From NCBI RefSeq assembly GCF_035593985.1, contig NZ_CP141587.1:372001-436000 (forward strand): 64,000 nt of DNA. The letters are read 5' to 3'. This stretch comes from Sphingomonas sp. LY29 (lineage in GTDB: Bacteria > Pseudomonadota > Alphaproteobacteria > Sphingomonadales > Sphingomonadaceae). Shown here in pieces: positions 45,683 through 54,173 of the stretch (positions within the stretch are counted from its first letter, which is position 1; every line of letters begins with the position of its first letter). Below the pieces are notes generated by a model. That model searched no databases and had not been told where the DNA came from. It was given only the letters and a program-made list of their open reading frames with translations. Position numbers and translations under genes: made by a program.

Positions 45683-46423
45683 CTATCCATTGCCGGCCGC
45701 CCCCCGCAGGCGGTCGATCAGCCGGTCGCGCGACGCCGCGATCGGGGCGGCGCGACCGGCGATCAGGTCCCGCTCGAGGAAATGACCACTCAGCGTCAGC
45801 CCCTGCAAGATGTCCTGCCATCCCGCCGGCCCTCCCCCCCGGACGAAAGCGGGCAACGCGAGCAACTTGCCCGCATGAGGAGCGGCGGCGACACGGCCGA
45901 CCGCCCGACCGGATCGGGGACTGACGGCGACCAGGTCGTTGTCCGTCCCGGTGACGGCGCATTGCTCGAGGTCGAGCCCGAAGCCCAACTCCGCAAGCAT
46001 CAGCAATTCGTAGCGCACGAGTGAAGCGCCCCAACCACTGGCGGACGGCGCCGCCTCGATAGCGGCCAACAGACCGTCGAGCGCGGCATAGAGCCGGCCA
46101 TAGGGCTGCCCCTCCGGAAGTGCCGTCGCCGTCAGGGCGCACACCCAGTCGATCGCGGCCGCGGGCAAGGCTTCGGACAATAGCGGCGCCCGGCTGTGCA
46201 CTAGCTCCACCGTCGCCTGCGGCAACTGGACGTCGTTGCGCGCGGTCAGCCGCGCCTCGACGATGTTTCCGCCCATCAGCACGGGTCGCATCTGCCGCCC
46301 CCGTGCGCCCCGCACATAGGCAGCCTGCAGACCGTCGCGCGGAGTCATCAGCCGAACGACCGCACCATGCTCGCCATGCGCGCGAAGCGCAACGACGATC
46401 GCTGCGGTGTCGATCCTGATCAT
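45683..46423 (-). CDS. recO: DNA repair protein RecO
   Basis: RecO helps RecF and RecR load RecA on SSB-coated single-stranded DNA. The 246-residue product has an N-terminal OB fold (IVVALRAHGEHGAVVRLMTPRDGLQAAYVRGARGRQMRP), the central helical domain with YELLMLAELGFGLDLEQCAVTG, and no zinc-finger cysteine set beyond C155, as in other alphaproteobacteria. Its ATG overlaps the uvrC stop by 4 bases. Confidence 0.94.
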   Translation of the reverse strand: MIRIDTAAIVVALRAHGEHGAVVRLMTPRDGLQAAYVRGARGRQMRPVLMGGNIVEARLTARNDVQLPQATVELVHSRAPLLSEALPAAAIDWVCALTATALPEGQPYGRLYAALDGLLAAIEAAPSASGWGASLVRYELLMLAELGFGLDLEQCAVTGTDNDLVAVSPRSGRAVGRVAAAPHAGKLLALPAFVRGGGPAGWQDILQGLTLSGHFLERDLIAGRAAPIAASRDRLIDRLRGAAGNG

Positions 46424-48357
46424 CCGCGCGGGTGGAAGTAATCGTAAAGCTGCCGCGCCATCGTGCTCGATATTCCGGGCGCACGCTCCAGGTCCGCAAG
46501 GGCGGCATTCTTCACCGCCCGCGCCGTCCCGAAGTGCATCAGCAAGGCGCGCTTCCGGTTCGGTCCGATGCCCGGCACCTCGTCCAGCGTCGACGTCGTC
46601 AGGCTCTTCGCCCGCTTGGCGCGGTGCGTTCCGATCGCGAACCGATGCGCTTCGTCGCGCAGGCGCTGAAGGTAGAACAGCAACGCATTGTTTGGCGGGA
46701 ACGTAATCTCGCGACCATTGGGCAGGTGGAAGGTTTCGCGCCCGGCATTACGATCGGGCCCCTTCGCGACCCCGATCACCGGAATGTCGTGAACCCCGGC
46801 ATTCTCCATGATCTCGCATACTGCCGACAACTGTCCCTTGCCGCCGTCGATCAGCAGCAGGTCGGGCCATTCGCCGCTCGACCGATCCGGATCCTCCTTC
46901 TCCAATCGGGCAAAGCGCCGCTCAAGCACCTCGCGCATCATCCCGAAGTCGTCGCCCGGCGTGATTCCCGACTTGATATTGAACTTCCGATAGGCGTTCT
47001 TGCGAAAGCCCTCCGGCCCCGCGACGATCATCGCGCCGGTGGCGTTGGTGCCCATGATGTGGCTGTTGTCGTAGACCTCGATGCGCTTGGGAATGACGGG
47101 CAGTTCGAACGTCTCGGTCAGTTCCTGGAGCAATTTGCCCTGCGTCGTCGACTCGGCCATTCGCCGCTCCAGCGCTTCCTCGGCGTTGCGCTTGGCCTGA
47201 TCGATCAGTCGCTTTCGGTCGCCGCGCTGGGGCCGCTGGATCTCGACTTTTCGCTCGGCGCGTTCCGAAAGTGCTTCGGCCACGAGTTCCCCTTCGACCA
47301 AGTCGCGGTCGAGCAAGATCCGGCGCGGCGGCGGGACGTCTTCGTAAAATTGCACGAGGAAGCTCGACAGCACTTCCTCTTCGGGGACCTCGGCGGTTTG
47401 CGCGGGGAAGAAGGACCGATGGCCCCAATTCTGTCCGCCGCGGATGAAAAAGGCCTGGATGCACATCTGTCCGCCCTTGCAGGCGAGCGCGAAGATGTCG
47501 CCGTCGCCAAGCCCTTCGGCGTGGACCGTCTGGCTTCCCTGAATGTAGGTCAGCGACCGCAAGCGATCGCGATAGACGGCGGCAAGTTCATAGTCCTGCC
47601 GCTCGGCCGCCTCCGCCATCTGCTTGCCAAGCCGGACCTGAACCCCGGTCGACTTTCCCGCCAAAAACGACTTCGCGTCATCGACCAGTTCGGCATAGTC
47701 GCCCGGCTCGATCCGACCCACGCACGGTGCGGAGCAGCGGCGAATTTGGTAAAGCAGGCAGGGCCGCGACCGGTTCGCGAAAAAGCTGTCCGAACAACTT
47801 CTTAGAAGGAAAAGCTTCTGCAGCGCGTTAAGCGTCTTGGTGACCGAACCGGCGCTGGCGAAGGGTCCATAATATTGCCCCTTGGCCCGCCGCGCACCGC
47901 GATGCTTCTGCACGCGCGGGAAGGCATGATCCTCGCGCAGCAGGATAAAAGGAAAGCTTTTGTCGTCGCGGAGCAGCACGTTGTATGGCGGCCGAAAACG
48001 CTTGATCAGTTGCGCTTCGAGCAGCAGCGCCTCGGCCTCGGTATTGGTGGTGACGATCGTCATCGATCGCGTCTGGCCGACCATGCGCTGCAGACGCTTC
48101 GGCAGGCGATTGACCTGCGTGTAGCTGTTGACCCGGTTCTTCAGCGCCCGCGCCTTGCCGACGTAGAGCACGTCGCCCTTGGCGTCCTGCATCCGGTAAA
48201 CGCCGGGACGAACCGGTAACGTCTTCAGCACGTTGCGGATCGCCTTCACGCCGGCGTCGAGGTCGGGCGCGTCGCTTCCGCGAACGGTGTAGGTCGCTTT
48301 TTCCTCGTTAAATCGCGCGCCGGCGCGCGGATCGTCAGGTCGTTCGGCTTTGCTCAC
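46420..48357 (-). CDS. uvrC: Excinuclease ABC subunit UvrC
   Basis: UvrC makes both incisions around bulky lesions in nucleotide-excision repair. The 645-residue protein has the N-terminal GIY-YIG domain (GVYRMQDAKGDVLYVGKARALKNRVNSY), a cysteine-bearing segment CLLYQIRRCSAPCVGRI, the UVR helical motif, the RNase H-like domain with IEVYDNSHIMGTNATGAMIV and DLLLIDGGKGQL, and C-terminal helix-hairpin-helix motifs (VPGIGPNRKRALLMHFGT). Full length. First gene of uvrC-recO-apaG. Confidence 0.97.
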   Translation of the reverse strand: MSKAERPDDPRAGARFNEEKATYTVRGSDAPDLDAGVKAIRNVLKTLPVRPGVYRMQDAKGDVLYVGKARALKNRVNSYTQVNRLPKRLQRMVGQTRSMTIVTTNTEAEALLLEAQLIKRFRPPYNVLLRDDKSFPFILLREDHAFPRVQKHRGARRAKGQYYGPFASAGSVTKTLNALQKLFLLRSCSDSFFANRSRPCLLYQIRRCSAPCVGRIEPGDYAELVDDAKSFLAGKSTGVQVRLGKQMAEAAERQDYELAAVYRDRLRSLTYIQGSQTVHAEGLGDGDIFALACKGGQMCIQAFFIRGGQNWGHRSFFPAQTAEVPEEEVLSSFLVQFYEDVPPPRRILLDRDLVEGELVAEALSERAERKVEIQRPQRGDRKRLIDQAKRNAEEALERRMAESTTQGKLLQELTETFELPVIPKRIEVYDNSHIMGTNATGAMIVAGPEGFRKNAYRKFNIKSGITPGDDFGMMREVLERRFARLEKEDPDRSSGEWPDLLLIDGGKGQLSAVCEIMENAGVHDIPVIGVAKGPDRNAGRETFHLPNGREITFPPNNALLFYLQRLRDEAHRFAIGTHRAKRAKSLTTSTLDEVPGIGPNRKRALLMHFGTARAVKNAALADLERAPGISSTMARQLYDYFHPRG

Positions 48358-48504
48358 CCGGTCGATCTAGGAACTTTATGGCCTCCTTGCGAGGCCTGCG
48401 TGGCCGTCCTTTCGGCGCATTCATCCCGTCCCCTCATCGCATCGAGCGTTGACGGTGACGCAACGATCAGGTTGCTTCGCCGTTCAAGATCGCCGGAGGG
48501 ACCA

Positions 48505-48912
48505 TTGATCCGACAGTCGAAGCAGCATCTGTCCGCCGCGGGCGAACGCTACGGAGAGCATTTCCGGTTCGCGACCACCGTCGGCTGTTTGGCCGTCGCC
48601 GCGGGAATCGCCTGTCTTCTCCACGCCGTGATCCCGGCGCTATGCACGGGCACGTGCAGCCGGATCATCCGCCGACTGAACGTCCTGTTCGACGAACGCG
48701 AGCGCCTTTCCGAAATCAGTGACGAATCGAGCGACGCCATTGCCTTCGTCGTCCTCCTCGGCCTCGCCACGATCGCGGTCGTTCCGCTGTGGGCGATGGC
48801 GGTGCCGACGCCGATCCGTCTACTTTACACCGCTCTCGCCTTCGCCATTCCAGCCGCCTTGTTGCTCAGCAATCGCGAACTGGCGAGTGAACCCAGAACT
48901 GTTCCCGCCTAA
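48505..48912 (+). CDS. DUF6356 family membrane protein
   Basis: A 135-residue protein with the DUF6356 pattern HLSAAGERYGEHFRFATTVGCLAVAAGIACLLHAVIPALCTGTCSRIIRRLNVLF. It has a membrane segment near 28-48 and two more between 72 and 118. Function unknown; the family is common in Sphingomonadales. The start is TTG 48505, preceded by an ideal GGAGGG ribosome site five bases away, which outranks an upstream ATG. Its stop overlaps the convergent racemase stop. Confidence 0.8.
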   Translation: MIRQSKQHLSAAGERYGEHFRFATTVGCLAVAAGIACLLHAVIPALCTGTCSRIIRRLNVLFDERERLSEISDESSDAIAFVVLLGLATIAVVPLWAMAVPTPIRLLYTALAFAIPAALLLSNRELASEPRTVPA

Positions 48913-49628
48913 GCGGCCGCGCGCGCCGCGCCCTTCTCCTCGGTCAGCATCCACTCGACCGCCGCTGCCGCGTGAATCGCGGTAGTGTCGTAGACGGGGA
49001 GCACGTTGGCGCGCACGTCGACTGCCAGCACCAACTCGGTGCAGCCAAGGACGACCGCCTGAACCTTCTGCTTGCCGAGTTCGGTGATCAGAGTCTTCAG
49101 CTTGCGCTGGCTGTCACGGACGACGCGGCCCGCCGCCAGCTCTTCGTAGATGATCCGATCGACCTCATCGCGCCACGACTGCGTCAGTTCGGTAATGACG
49201 ATGCCGTGCTGCTCATAGGCATGCCGCGCGGAAGGGTCGGTCATGGTGTGCCGGGTTCCCAGCAGGGCGATGCGGCTGCGGCCGTCGGCGACGATCCGGT
49301 CCGAGGTTGCTTCGGCGATGTGCATCATCGGCAGACCGGTCGCTTCGACCACCGGCTCGTAGGCGCGGTGCATCGTGTTCGACGCCAGCAGCAGGCCCTC
49401 GGCCCCCGCCCCGGCCAATCGCTTGGCGGCATCGACGACCATCTCATTGGCGGCGGTCCAGTCGTCCTTCCGATGAAGCGCGGCATAGTCGGCGAAGTCG
49501 AGGTTCTCGAGCAGCAGCCTTGCGCTGTGGAGCCCGCCGAGCCGTCGTCCCACTAGGCGATTGATATGTTCGTAATAGAGCGCGGTCGAAGCCCAGCTCG
49601 TCCCGCCGATAATCCCCAGCTTTTTCAA
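48909..49628 (-). CDS. Aspartate/glutamate racemase family protein
   Basis: A 239-residue member of the Asp/Glu racemase superfamily. It begins MKKLGIIGGTSWASTALYYEHIN, has the first catalytic-cysteine region modified to LLLASNTMHRA (Thr in place of Cys) and the second intact in VVLGCTELVLAV. One-cysteine members act as other isomerases or hydantoin/dicarboxylate racemase relatives, so amino-acid racemase activity is uncertain. The start is TTG 49628 with GGAGGG before it. It lies after pntB on the same strand. Confidence 0.82.
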   Translation of the reverse strand: MKKLGIIGGTSWASTALYYEHINRLVGRRLGGLHSARLLLENLDFADYAALHRKDDWTAANEMVVDAAKRLAGAGAEGLLLASNTMHRAYEPVVEATGLPMMHIAEATSDRIVADGRSRIALLGTRHTMTDPSARHAYEQHGIVITELTQSWRDEVDRIIYEELAAGRVVRDSQRKLKTLITELGKQKVQAVVLGCTELVLAVDVRANVLPVYDTTAIHAAAAVEWMLTEEKGAARAAA

Positions 49629-49640
49629 ATTCGTCCCTCC

Positions 49641-49668
49641 CCGGACACACCCCGGCCGGGGTATCCGG
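49641..49668 (-). terminator. Inverted repeat between pntB and the racemase gene
   Basis: CCGGA (49641-49645) pairs with TCCGG (49664-49668) outside a self-complementary CCCCGGCCGGGG (49650-49661). The hairpin sits in the 80-base gap after pntB. It lacks a T-run, so it may slow or end transcription only partly. Confidence 0.4.
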
Positions 49669-49708
49669 CTGGGGGCTTTAACCCAGAAACAATGTCGTGC
49701 TGCTGCCC

Positions 49709-51142
49709 CTAGCCGAGGCTCTTCACGATTTCCTCGACCATCTTCTTGGCGTCGGCCAGCAGCATCATCGTATTGTCGCGATAGAATAATTCATTGTCGA
49801 CGCCGGCGTAACCCGCGCCGCCCATCGATCGCTTGATGAACAGGACGGTGCGAGCCTTTTCCACGTCGAGCACCGGCATGCCGTAAATGGGCGAACTCTT
49901 GTCGGTTTTCGCGGCCGGATTGGTGACGTCGTTGGCGCCGATCACGAAGGCGACATCGGCCTGCGCAAACTCGCTGTTGATGTCCTCCAGTTCGTGCACC
50001 TCGTCATACGGCACGTTGGCTTCGGCCAGCAGCACGTTCATGTGCCCCGGCATCCGGCCAGCGACGGGGTGGATGGCGTATTTGACCGACACGCCCTTCG
50101 CTTTGAGCATGTCCGCCATCTCTCGCAGCGCGTGCTGTGCCTGCGCGACCGCCATGCCGTAACCGGGGACAATGATAACGCTGTCAGCCTGCTCCATCAA
50201 GAAAGCGGCGTCTTCGGCCGAGCCGCGCTTGTAGGGACGATCTATCGCTTCCGCCGCAGGGCCACCCGCGACCGCGCCAAAGCCACCGGCGATCACGCTG
50301 ATGAAACTACGGTTCATCGCGCGGCACATGATGTAGCTGAGGATTGCGCCCGACGATCCGACCAGCGCGCCAGTAATGATCATCGCCGTGTTGCCCAGCG
50401 TGAAGCCCATCGCCGCAGCCGCCCAGCCCGAATAGCTGTTGAGCATGCTGACCACGACCGGCATGTCCGCGCCGCCGATAGGAATGATCAGCAGGAAGCC
50501 GATCACGAACGACAGGGCCATGATCGTCCAGAAGATCCACGGCGACTGATCGCCAGTGAAGTAGACGATGAGTCCCAGGATCGCGCCGAGCGTCGCCAGA
50601 TTCAGGAAGTGGCGCGCTGGCAAGAGGATCGGCGCCCCCGACATGCTGCCGTTGAGCTTCAGGAAGGCGATGACCGACCCCGAAAAGGTGATTGCGCCGA
50701 TGGCGACACCAAGGCCGAGCTCGACCCTGCTGACCGGCAGGATGCTGAGGAACGACGGGGACGCGATCGGCGTGATGCGCACCGCGATTCCGAACGCCTC
50801 TGGATTCAGAAAAGCCGCAGTGCCCACGAGCACCGCGGCCAGTCCGACAAGCGAGTGAAAGGCTGCGACCAGTTGCGGCATCGCCGTCATCTGGATCCGC
50901 CGCGCAGTCACGATGCCGATGACCGCGCCGATGGCGATGGCGATCCCGATTTCCGGAAGCGACGCCACGTCGTGCACCGCCAGCGTCGTCGTGACCGCGG
51001 TCCCCATGCCGATCATGCCGAGCTGATTGCCGCGCTGGCTGGTCGCCGGGCTCGACAGCCCACGAAGGGCAAGGATGAAGCAGATTCCGGAAACGAGATA
51101 GGCGATCAGCACCCAAGCCGGGACGGCAGCGGCCTGGTGCAT
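49709..51142 (-). CDS. pntB: NAD(P) transhydrogenase subunit beta PntB
   Basis: PntB holds the NADP-binding domain and most of the proton channel of the membrane transhydrogenase, which makes NADPH from NADH using the proton gradient. The 477-residue protein has nine or so membrane segments (VPAWVLIAYLVSGICFILALRGLSSP at the start) and the NADP domain with VIIVPGYGMAVAQAQHALREM, IHPVAGRMPGHMNVLLAEANVPYDEV, VIGANDVTNPAAKT and GMPVLDVEKA. It starts 1 base after pntAB. Confidence 0.96.
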   Translation of the reverse strand: MHQAAAVPAWVLIAYLVSGICFILALRGLSSPATSQRGNQLGMIGMGTAVTTTLAVHDVASLPEIGIAIAIGAVIGIVTARRIQMTAMPQLVAAFHSLVGLAAVLVGTAAFLNPEAFGIAVRITPIASPSFLSILPVSRVELGLGVAIGAITFSGSVIAFLKLNGSMSGAPILLPARHFLNLATLGAILGLIVYFTGDQSPWIFWTIMALSFVIGFLLIIPIGGADMPVVVSMLNSYSGWAAAAMGFTLGNTAMIITGALVGSSGAILSYIMCRAMNRSFISVIAGGFGAVAGGPAAEAIDRPYKRGSAEDAAFLMEQADSVIIVPGYGMAVAQAQHALREMADMLKAKGVSVKYAIHPVAGRMPGHMNVLLAEANVPYDEVHELEDINSEFAQADVAFVIGANDVTNPAAKTDKSSPIYGMPVLDVEKARTVLFIKRSMGGAGYAGVDNELFYRDNTMMLLADAKKMVEEIVKSLG

Positions 51143-51143
51143 C

Positions 51144-51425
51144 CTAGCGCTCCTTCTTCTTGTACATCGCCAGCATGCGCGCAGTCACCGCGAACCCGCC
51201 AAAGATATTGATGCTCGCCAGCACGATCGCGATGAGCCCCAGCCACTTGGCGATTGGGTTGCCCGCGGCGGCGGCGGCGATCAACGCGCCGACGATGATC
51301 ACGCTGCTGATCGCATTGGTGACGGCCATCAGCGGCGTGTGCAGCGCTGGCGTCACCGACCACACCACGAAATATCCGACGAAACAGGCCAGCACGAAGA
51401 TCGACAGGATCGAAATGAAGTCCAC
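51144..51425 (-). CDS. pntAB: NAD(P) transhydrogenase subunit alpha part 2 PntAB
   Basis: A 93-residue membrane protein (about three helices: FISILSIFVLACFVGYFVVWSV, ITNAISSVIIVGALIAAAA, LGLIAIVLASINIFGGFAVTARML) that carries the membrane part of the alpha subunit, split from PntAA as in other alphaproteobacteria. GTG 51425 with AAAGGGG before it is the likely start. Coupled to pntB by a 1-base gap. pntAA, which normally precedes it, lies 2.7 kb away beyond an opposite-strand gene. Confidence 0.94.
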   Translation of the reverse strand: MDFISILSIFVLACFVGYFVVWSVTPALHTPLMAVTNAISSVIIVGALIAAAAAGNPIAKWLGLIAIVLASINIFGGFAVTARMLAMYKKKER

Positions 51426-51590
51426 GCGCGCCCCTTTCGCAAAAGATCGACGGACTGTGGCAATCCGCGCGACCCTTGTCGAGCGGATTGGGACGCGCTC
51501 GGCGGCACGGTTAATCAAGGTGCGGTTTCCGATTTAATAACCTTTTGCGGTGCAGAGCGGACTTCTGACATTGCAAGGAACCACCGGCTC

Positions 51591-53885
51591 ATGCGCTCGG
51601 TCATGAATCGCCAACGTGCAGACGGGACGAAACGCCCGGTGAAGCTGCTCGCCTGGGCGATCGTGCTCGGCCTGATCTTCGGCCTGATCGGCTTCGGAGA
51701 AATCGCCGAAAACGGCCTTCGCGTCGCCCGCAACCGGATCAACGAAAAGCCCGTCAGCGGCAACATTGTCCTCGTCGCAATCGACGAGAAGGCCATGCAG
51801 CAGTATGAACATTGGCCTTGGTCGCGAAGCCTGCACGCCGAACTGGTCGAACGAATTGCCGCCGCCAAGCCTAAGTCGATCGCGGTAGACTTCCTTCACG
51901 TCGGCAAAAGCGAGCCAGAGGACGATCGGCGGCTGGTCGAAGCGCATCGCATGGCGTCGAACGACTATATTGCGATGGGCGACCGCACGGGTGGCGGCGA
52001 AGGAGGTGGCCAAGCCGCCCTGCCGATCCCGCAACTTCGTTCGGTTGCCGGAGTCGCGACGGTCGCCGCTAATCACAATTATGCGAACGAGATCTGGAAC
52101 CTACGGTACGCGGGTCTCTACGACGGCCGCGTCATCCCGACGATGGGTGCCGTCATGGCGAACGTTAAAGGCCCGCCGGGAGAATCCTTTCCGATCAACT
52201 ACGCTTTCGACGTGCGAACTGTCCCGACGATTAGCGCAGCCGACATCCTGTCGGGGTCGGTTGGCCCGGAGCGGCTTGCAGGCAAGACGGTCATCATCGG
52301 ACCCAACAGCGTTCGTATCGGCGACCAGTACCTTGTCCCAGGCTATGGCCGGCTGGGCGGCGTCTTTGTTCAGATTCTTGCCGCGGAGACCTTGATGGCA
52401 GGGCGTCCCGTGTCGCTGGGCTGGCTTCCGGGTATGCTGATCGCGATCGCGTCCGTGCTTTGCATTCTGGCGAAGCGCCGCATCGTCAGCGTCGTTGCGC
52501 TGACATTGTCGGCGACCGTCCTGCTGGTGGGGCCGGTCTTCCTGGAGCAGCGAAACATCTTCACGGATGTCACGCCGGGCCTGTTCGTTCTGCTTGTGGT
52601 CTCGTCCGGACTCGTCTGGCGCTTCTTGACCTCGCGTGGCGTCAAGAATGCCGTCACTGGGCTTCCCAACCTCAACGCTCTGAAGCGGTCGAGAAGTGAA
52701 CGGGATCGGCCGCTGATCGCCGCACGAGTCATCAACTATCCGGAGATCGCGTCGACCTTGTCGATCGAGCAGGAGCGCAGCCTGGTCGAGCAGATCGTTG
52801 CCCGCCTGCGCGTCGGATCACAATCGTCCACCGTCTATCAAGGCGATGAAGGCATTTTTGCCGTCACTGCCGATCCGGGCACCGCGCTCGGTAATCACGT
52901 TGAGGCATTGGCCGCACTGTTCCGCAGCGCTGCCAAGGTCGACGGACGGCGCTTCGACCTCGTCGTTACCTTCGGCGTGGAGATCGGCAGCGGTCGTTCC
53001 GTCGCGAACCGGCTCGGCAGCGCGCTATCGGCAGCTGACGACGCGGCACTCGAAGGACTTCGCTGGAAATATCACGATCCCGAACGCCTGAAGGACGTAA
53101 ACTGGAAGCTGTCGCTCCTCAGCCAGCTCGATCAGGCCGTCGATAACGGCGAGGTATGGGTCGCCTATCAGCCCCAGGTCGAGCTTGCGACGGGCCGGAT
53201 TCGCGGCGCCGAAGCGCTGGCGCGCTGGACGCACCCGGAAAAGGGTCCGATCAGCCCTCACGAATTCATCACGGCCGCAGAACAGAACGACCGGATCGAG
53301 AAGCTAACCTTTTTCATCCTCAACAAGGCAGTCGAGGCAGCAGCGGAGATCAATCGGCGCCAGCCCGGGTTCGATATGGCCGTGAACCTTTCGGCCAAGA
53401 TGCTTGCGGACCGCCAGCTCCCGTCCAAGGTGAAGGCGATCCTGGGCCGGCATGGGCTCGACCCAGCGCGCCTGACGCTCGAGCTGACCGAGACGGCGGC
53501 GATCGTCGGCGATGGTTCGGGCATCGAGCCGCTCCTCCGCCTCCGCGACCTCGGCGTCCAAATTTCGATCGACGACTATGGCACCGGCATGTCGACGCTC
53601 GAATATCTCAAGAAGGTGCCGGCCGGCGAGATCAAGATCGACCAGAGCTTCGTCAAAGCGATGCGCGACAACCGAAGCGACCTGGTCATGGTGCAATCGA
53701 CGATCGCGCTTGCGCATTCACTTGGCCGCACCGTCGTCGCCGAAGGGGTGGAGAGCCGCGAAGTCCTCGACCTGCTGGTCGCAATGAAATGTGATTTTGC
53801 TCAAGGGTTTATCATCGGTCGGCCTGCCAGCTTCGAAGGTCTCAAGCGACGACTATTTGCCCGGAAAGGTCGGCAAGTCGCGTAA
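51591..53885 (+). CDS. CHASE2 sensor with degenerate GGDEF and EAL phosphodiesterase domain
   Basis: A 764-residue membrane signalling protein. The N-terminal membrane helix (LLAWAIVLGLIFGLIGFGEIAE) is followed by a periplasmic CHASE2 domain (VLVAIDEKAMQQYEHWPWSRSLHAELVERIAAAKPKSIAVDFL), three more helices, then a GGDEF-like domain whose signature is degenerate (YQGDEGIF), and an EAL domain. EAL motifs are intact: EALARW, NLSAKM, ELTETAAI, DDYGTGMSTLEYLK and VAEGVES. It should sense an extracytoplasmic signal and hydrolyse cyclic-di-GMP. It stands on the plus strand between pntAA and pntAB. ATG 51603 is an alternative start. Confidence 0.9.
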   Translation: MRSVMNRQRADGTKRPVKLLAWAIVLGLIFGLIGFGEIAENGLRVARNRINEKPVSGNIVLVAIDEKAMQQYEHWPWSRSLHAELVERIAAAKPKSIAVDFLHVGKSEPEDDRRLVEAHRMASNDYIAMGDRTGGGEGGGQAALPIPQLRSVAGVATVAANHNYANEIWNLRYAGLYDGRVIPTMGAVMANVKGPPGESFPINYAFDVRTVPTISAADILSGSVGPERLAGKTVIIGPNSVRIGDQYLVPGYGRLGGVFVQILAAETLMAGRPVSLGWLPGMLIAIASVLCILAKRRIVSVVALTLSATVLLVGPVFLEQRNIFTDVTPGLFVLLVVSSGLVWRFLTSRGVKNAVTGLPNLNALKRSRSERDRPLIAARVINYPEIASTLSIEQERSLVEQIVARLRVGSQSSTVYQGDEGIFAVTADPGTALGNHVEALAALFRSAAKVDGRRFDLVVTFGVEIGSGRSVANRLGSALSAADDAALEGLRWKYHDPERLKDVNWKLSLLSQLDQAVDNGEVWVAYQPQVELATGRIRGAEALARWTHPEKGPISPHEFITAAEQNDRIEKLTFFILNKAVEAAAEINRRQPGFDMAVNLSAKMLADRQLPSKVKAILGRHGLDPARLTLELTETAAIVGDGSGIEPLLRLRDLGVQISIDDYGTGMSTLEYLKKVPAGEIKIDQSFVKAMRDNRSDLVMVQSTIALAHSLGRTVVAEGVESREVLDLLVAMKCDFAQGFIIGRPASFEGLKRRLFARKGRQVA

Positions 53886-53897
53886 TTGGTAAATATC

Positions 53898-53926
53898 TTG
53901 ATAACCATTTCTATTAGGGTTAATGT
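53898..53926 (+). promoter_or_regulatory. Probable sigma-70 promoter of a 26-codon transcription unit
   Basis: TTGATA (53898-53903) and TAATGT (53921-53926) are separated by exactly 17 bases. The unit ends at tandem terminators about 200 bases later. The match in both boxes and spacing is good; no other gene lies downstream before the terminators. Confidence 0.6.
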
Positions 53927-53970
53927 CTCCGTCTGCGGTGCGAGTCGCCGTGTAACGACAGGGGACGAAT

Positions 53971-54051
53971 ATGAAGAAGCAAGCAGCATCGCGTGGCTTC
54001 TGGTCCTGGCTTCTCGGCTCCGGATGGGGCACGACGGGCGGTTCCAGCTAA
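53971..54051 (+). CDS. Putative 26-aa small protein or leader peptide
   Basis: A 26-codon ORF preceded by GGGGA five bases before its ATG. The peptide begins MKKQAASRGFWSWLLGSGWG and ends in a Gly/Thr/Ser-rich tail, with one short hydrophobic core (FWSWLLG). It has a clear promoter 45 bases upstream and two terminators directly after it, so it is the sole coding content of a short transcript. I do not recognise it. It may be a small membrane peptide; the unit may instead be a small RNA. Confidence 0.55.
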   Translation: MKKQAASRGFWSWLLGSGWGTTGGSS

Positions 54052-54060
54052 GCAACGGCA

Positions 54061-54084
54061 AAAGCCCGGGCTCGGCCGGGTTTT
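54061..54084 (+). terminator. First of two tandem terminators after the 26-codon unit
   Basis: CCCGG (54065-54069) pairs with CCGGG (54076-54080), with flanking A-run and T-run (TTTT). Rho-independent type, 10 bases after the small ORF stop. Confidence 0.7.
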
Positions 54085-54094
54085 CCAAATTTCT

Positions 54095-54128
54095 AAAGGC
54101 GACCAGCGCAAGCGCGGGTCGCCTTTTT
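54095..54128. terminator. Second, strong terminator; bidirectional with pntAA
   Basis: AAAGGCGACC (54095-54104) pairs with GGTCGCCTTT (54117-54126); the inside GCGC-AA-GCGC extends the stem. A T-run follows on the plus strand. Read the other way it can end the pntAA transcript. Confidence 0.85.
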
Positions 54129-54173
54129 CATGTCCGGTGATTGCGCCTAGTCGAAGCGGCTTCAGCTAGACCG

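Noticed and set aside
46432..47805. A 457-codon open frame antisense to uvrC
   Set aside because: Composition typical of a shadow frame; UvrC motifs are intact on the minus strand.
49994..51211. A 405-codon open frame antisense to pntB
   Set aside because: Extreme Arg/His/Asp content and no fold; pntB is certain.
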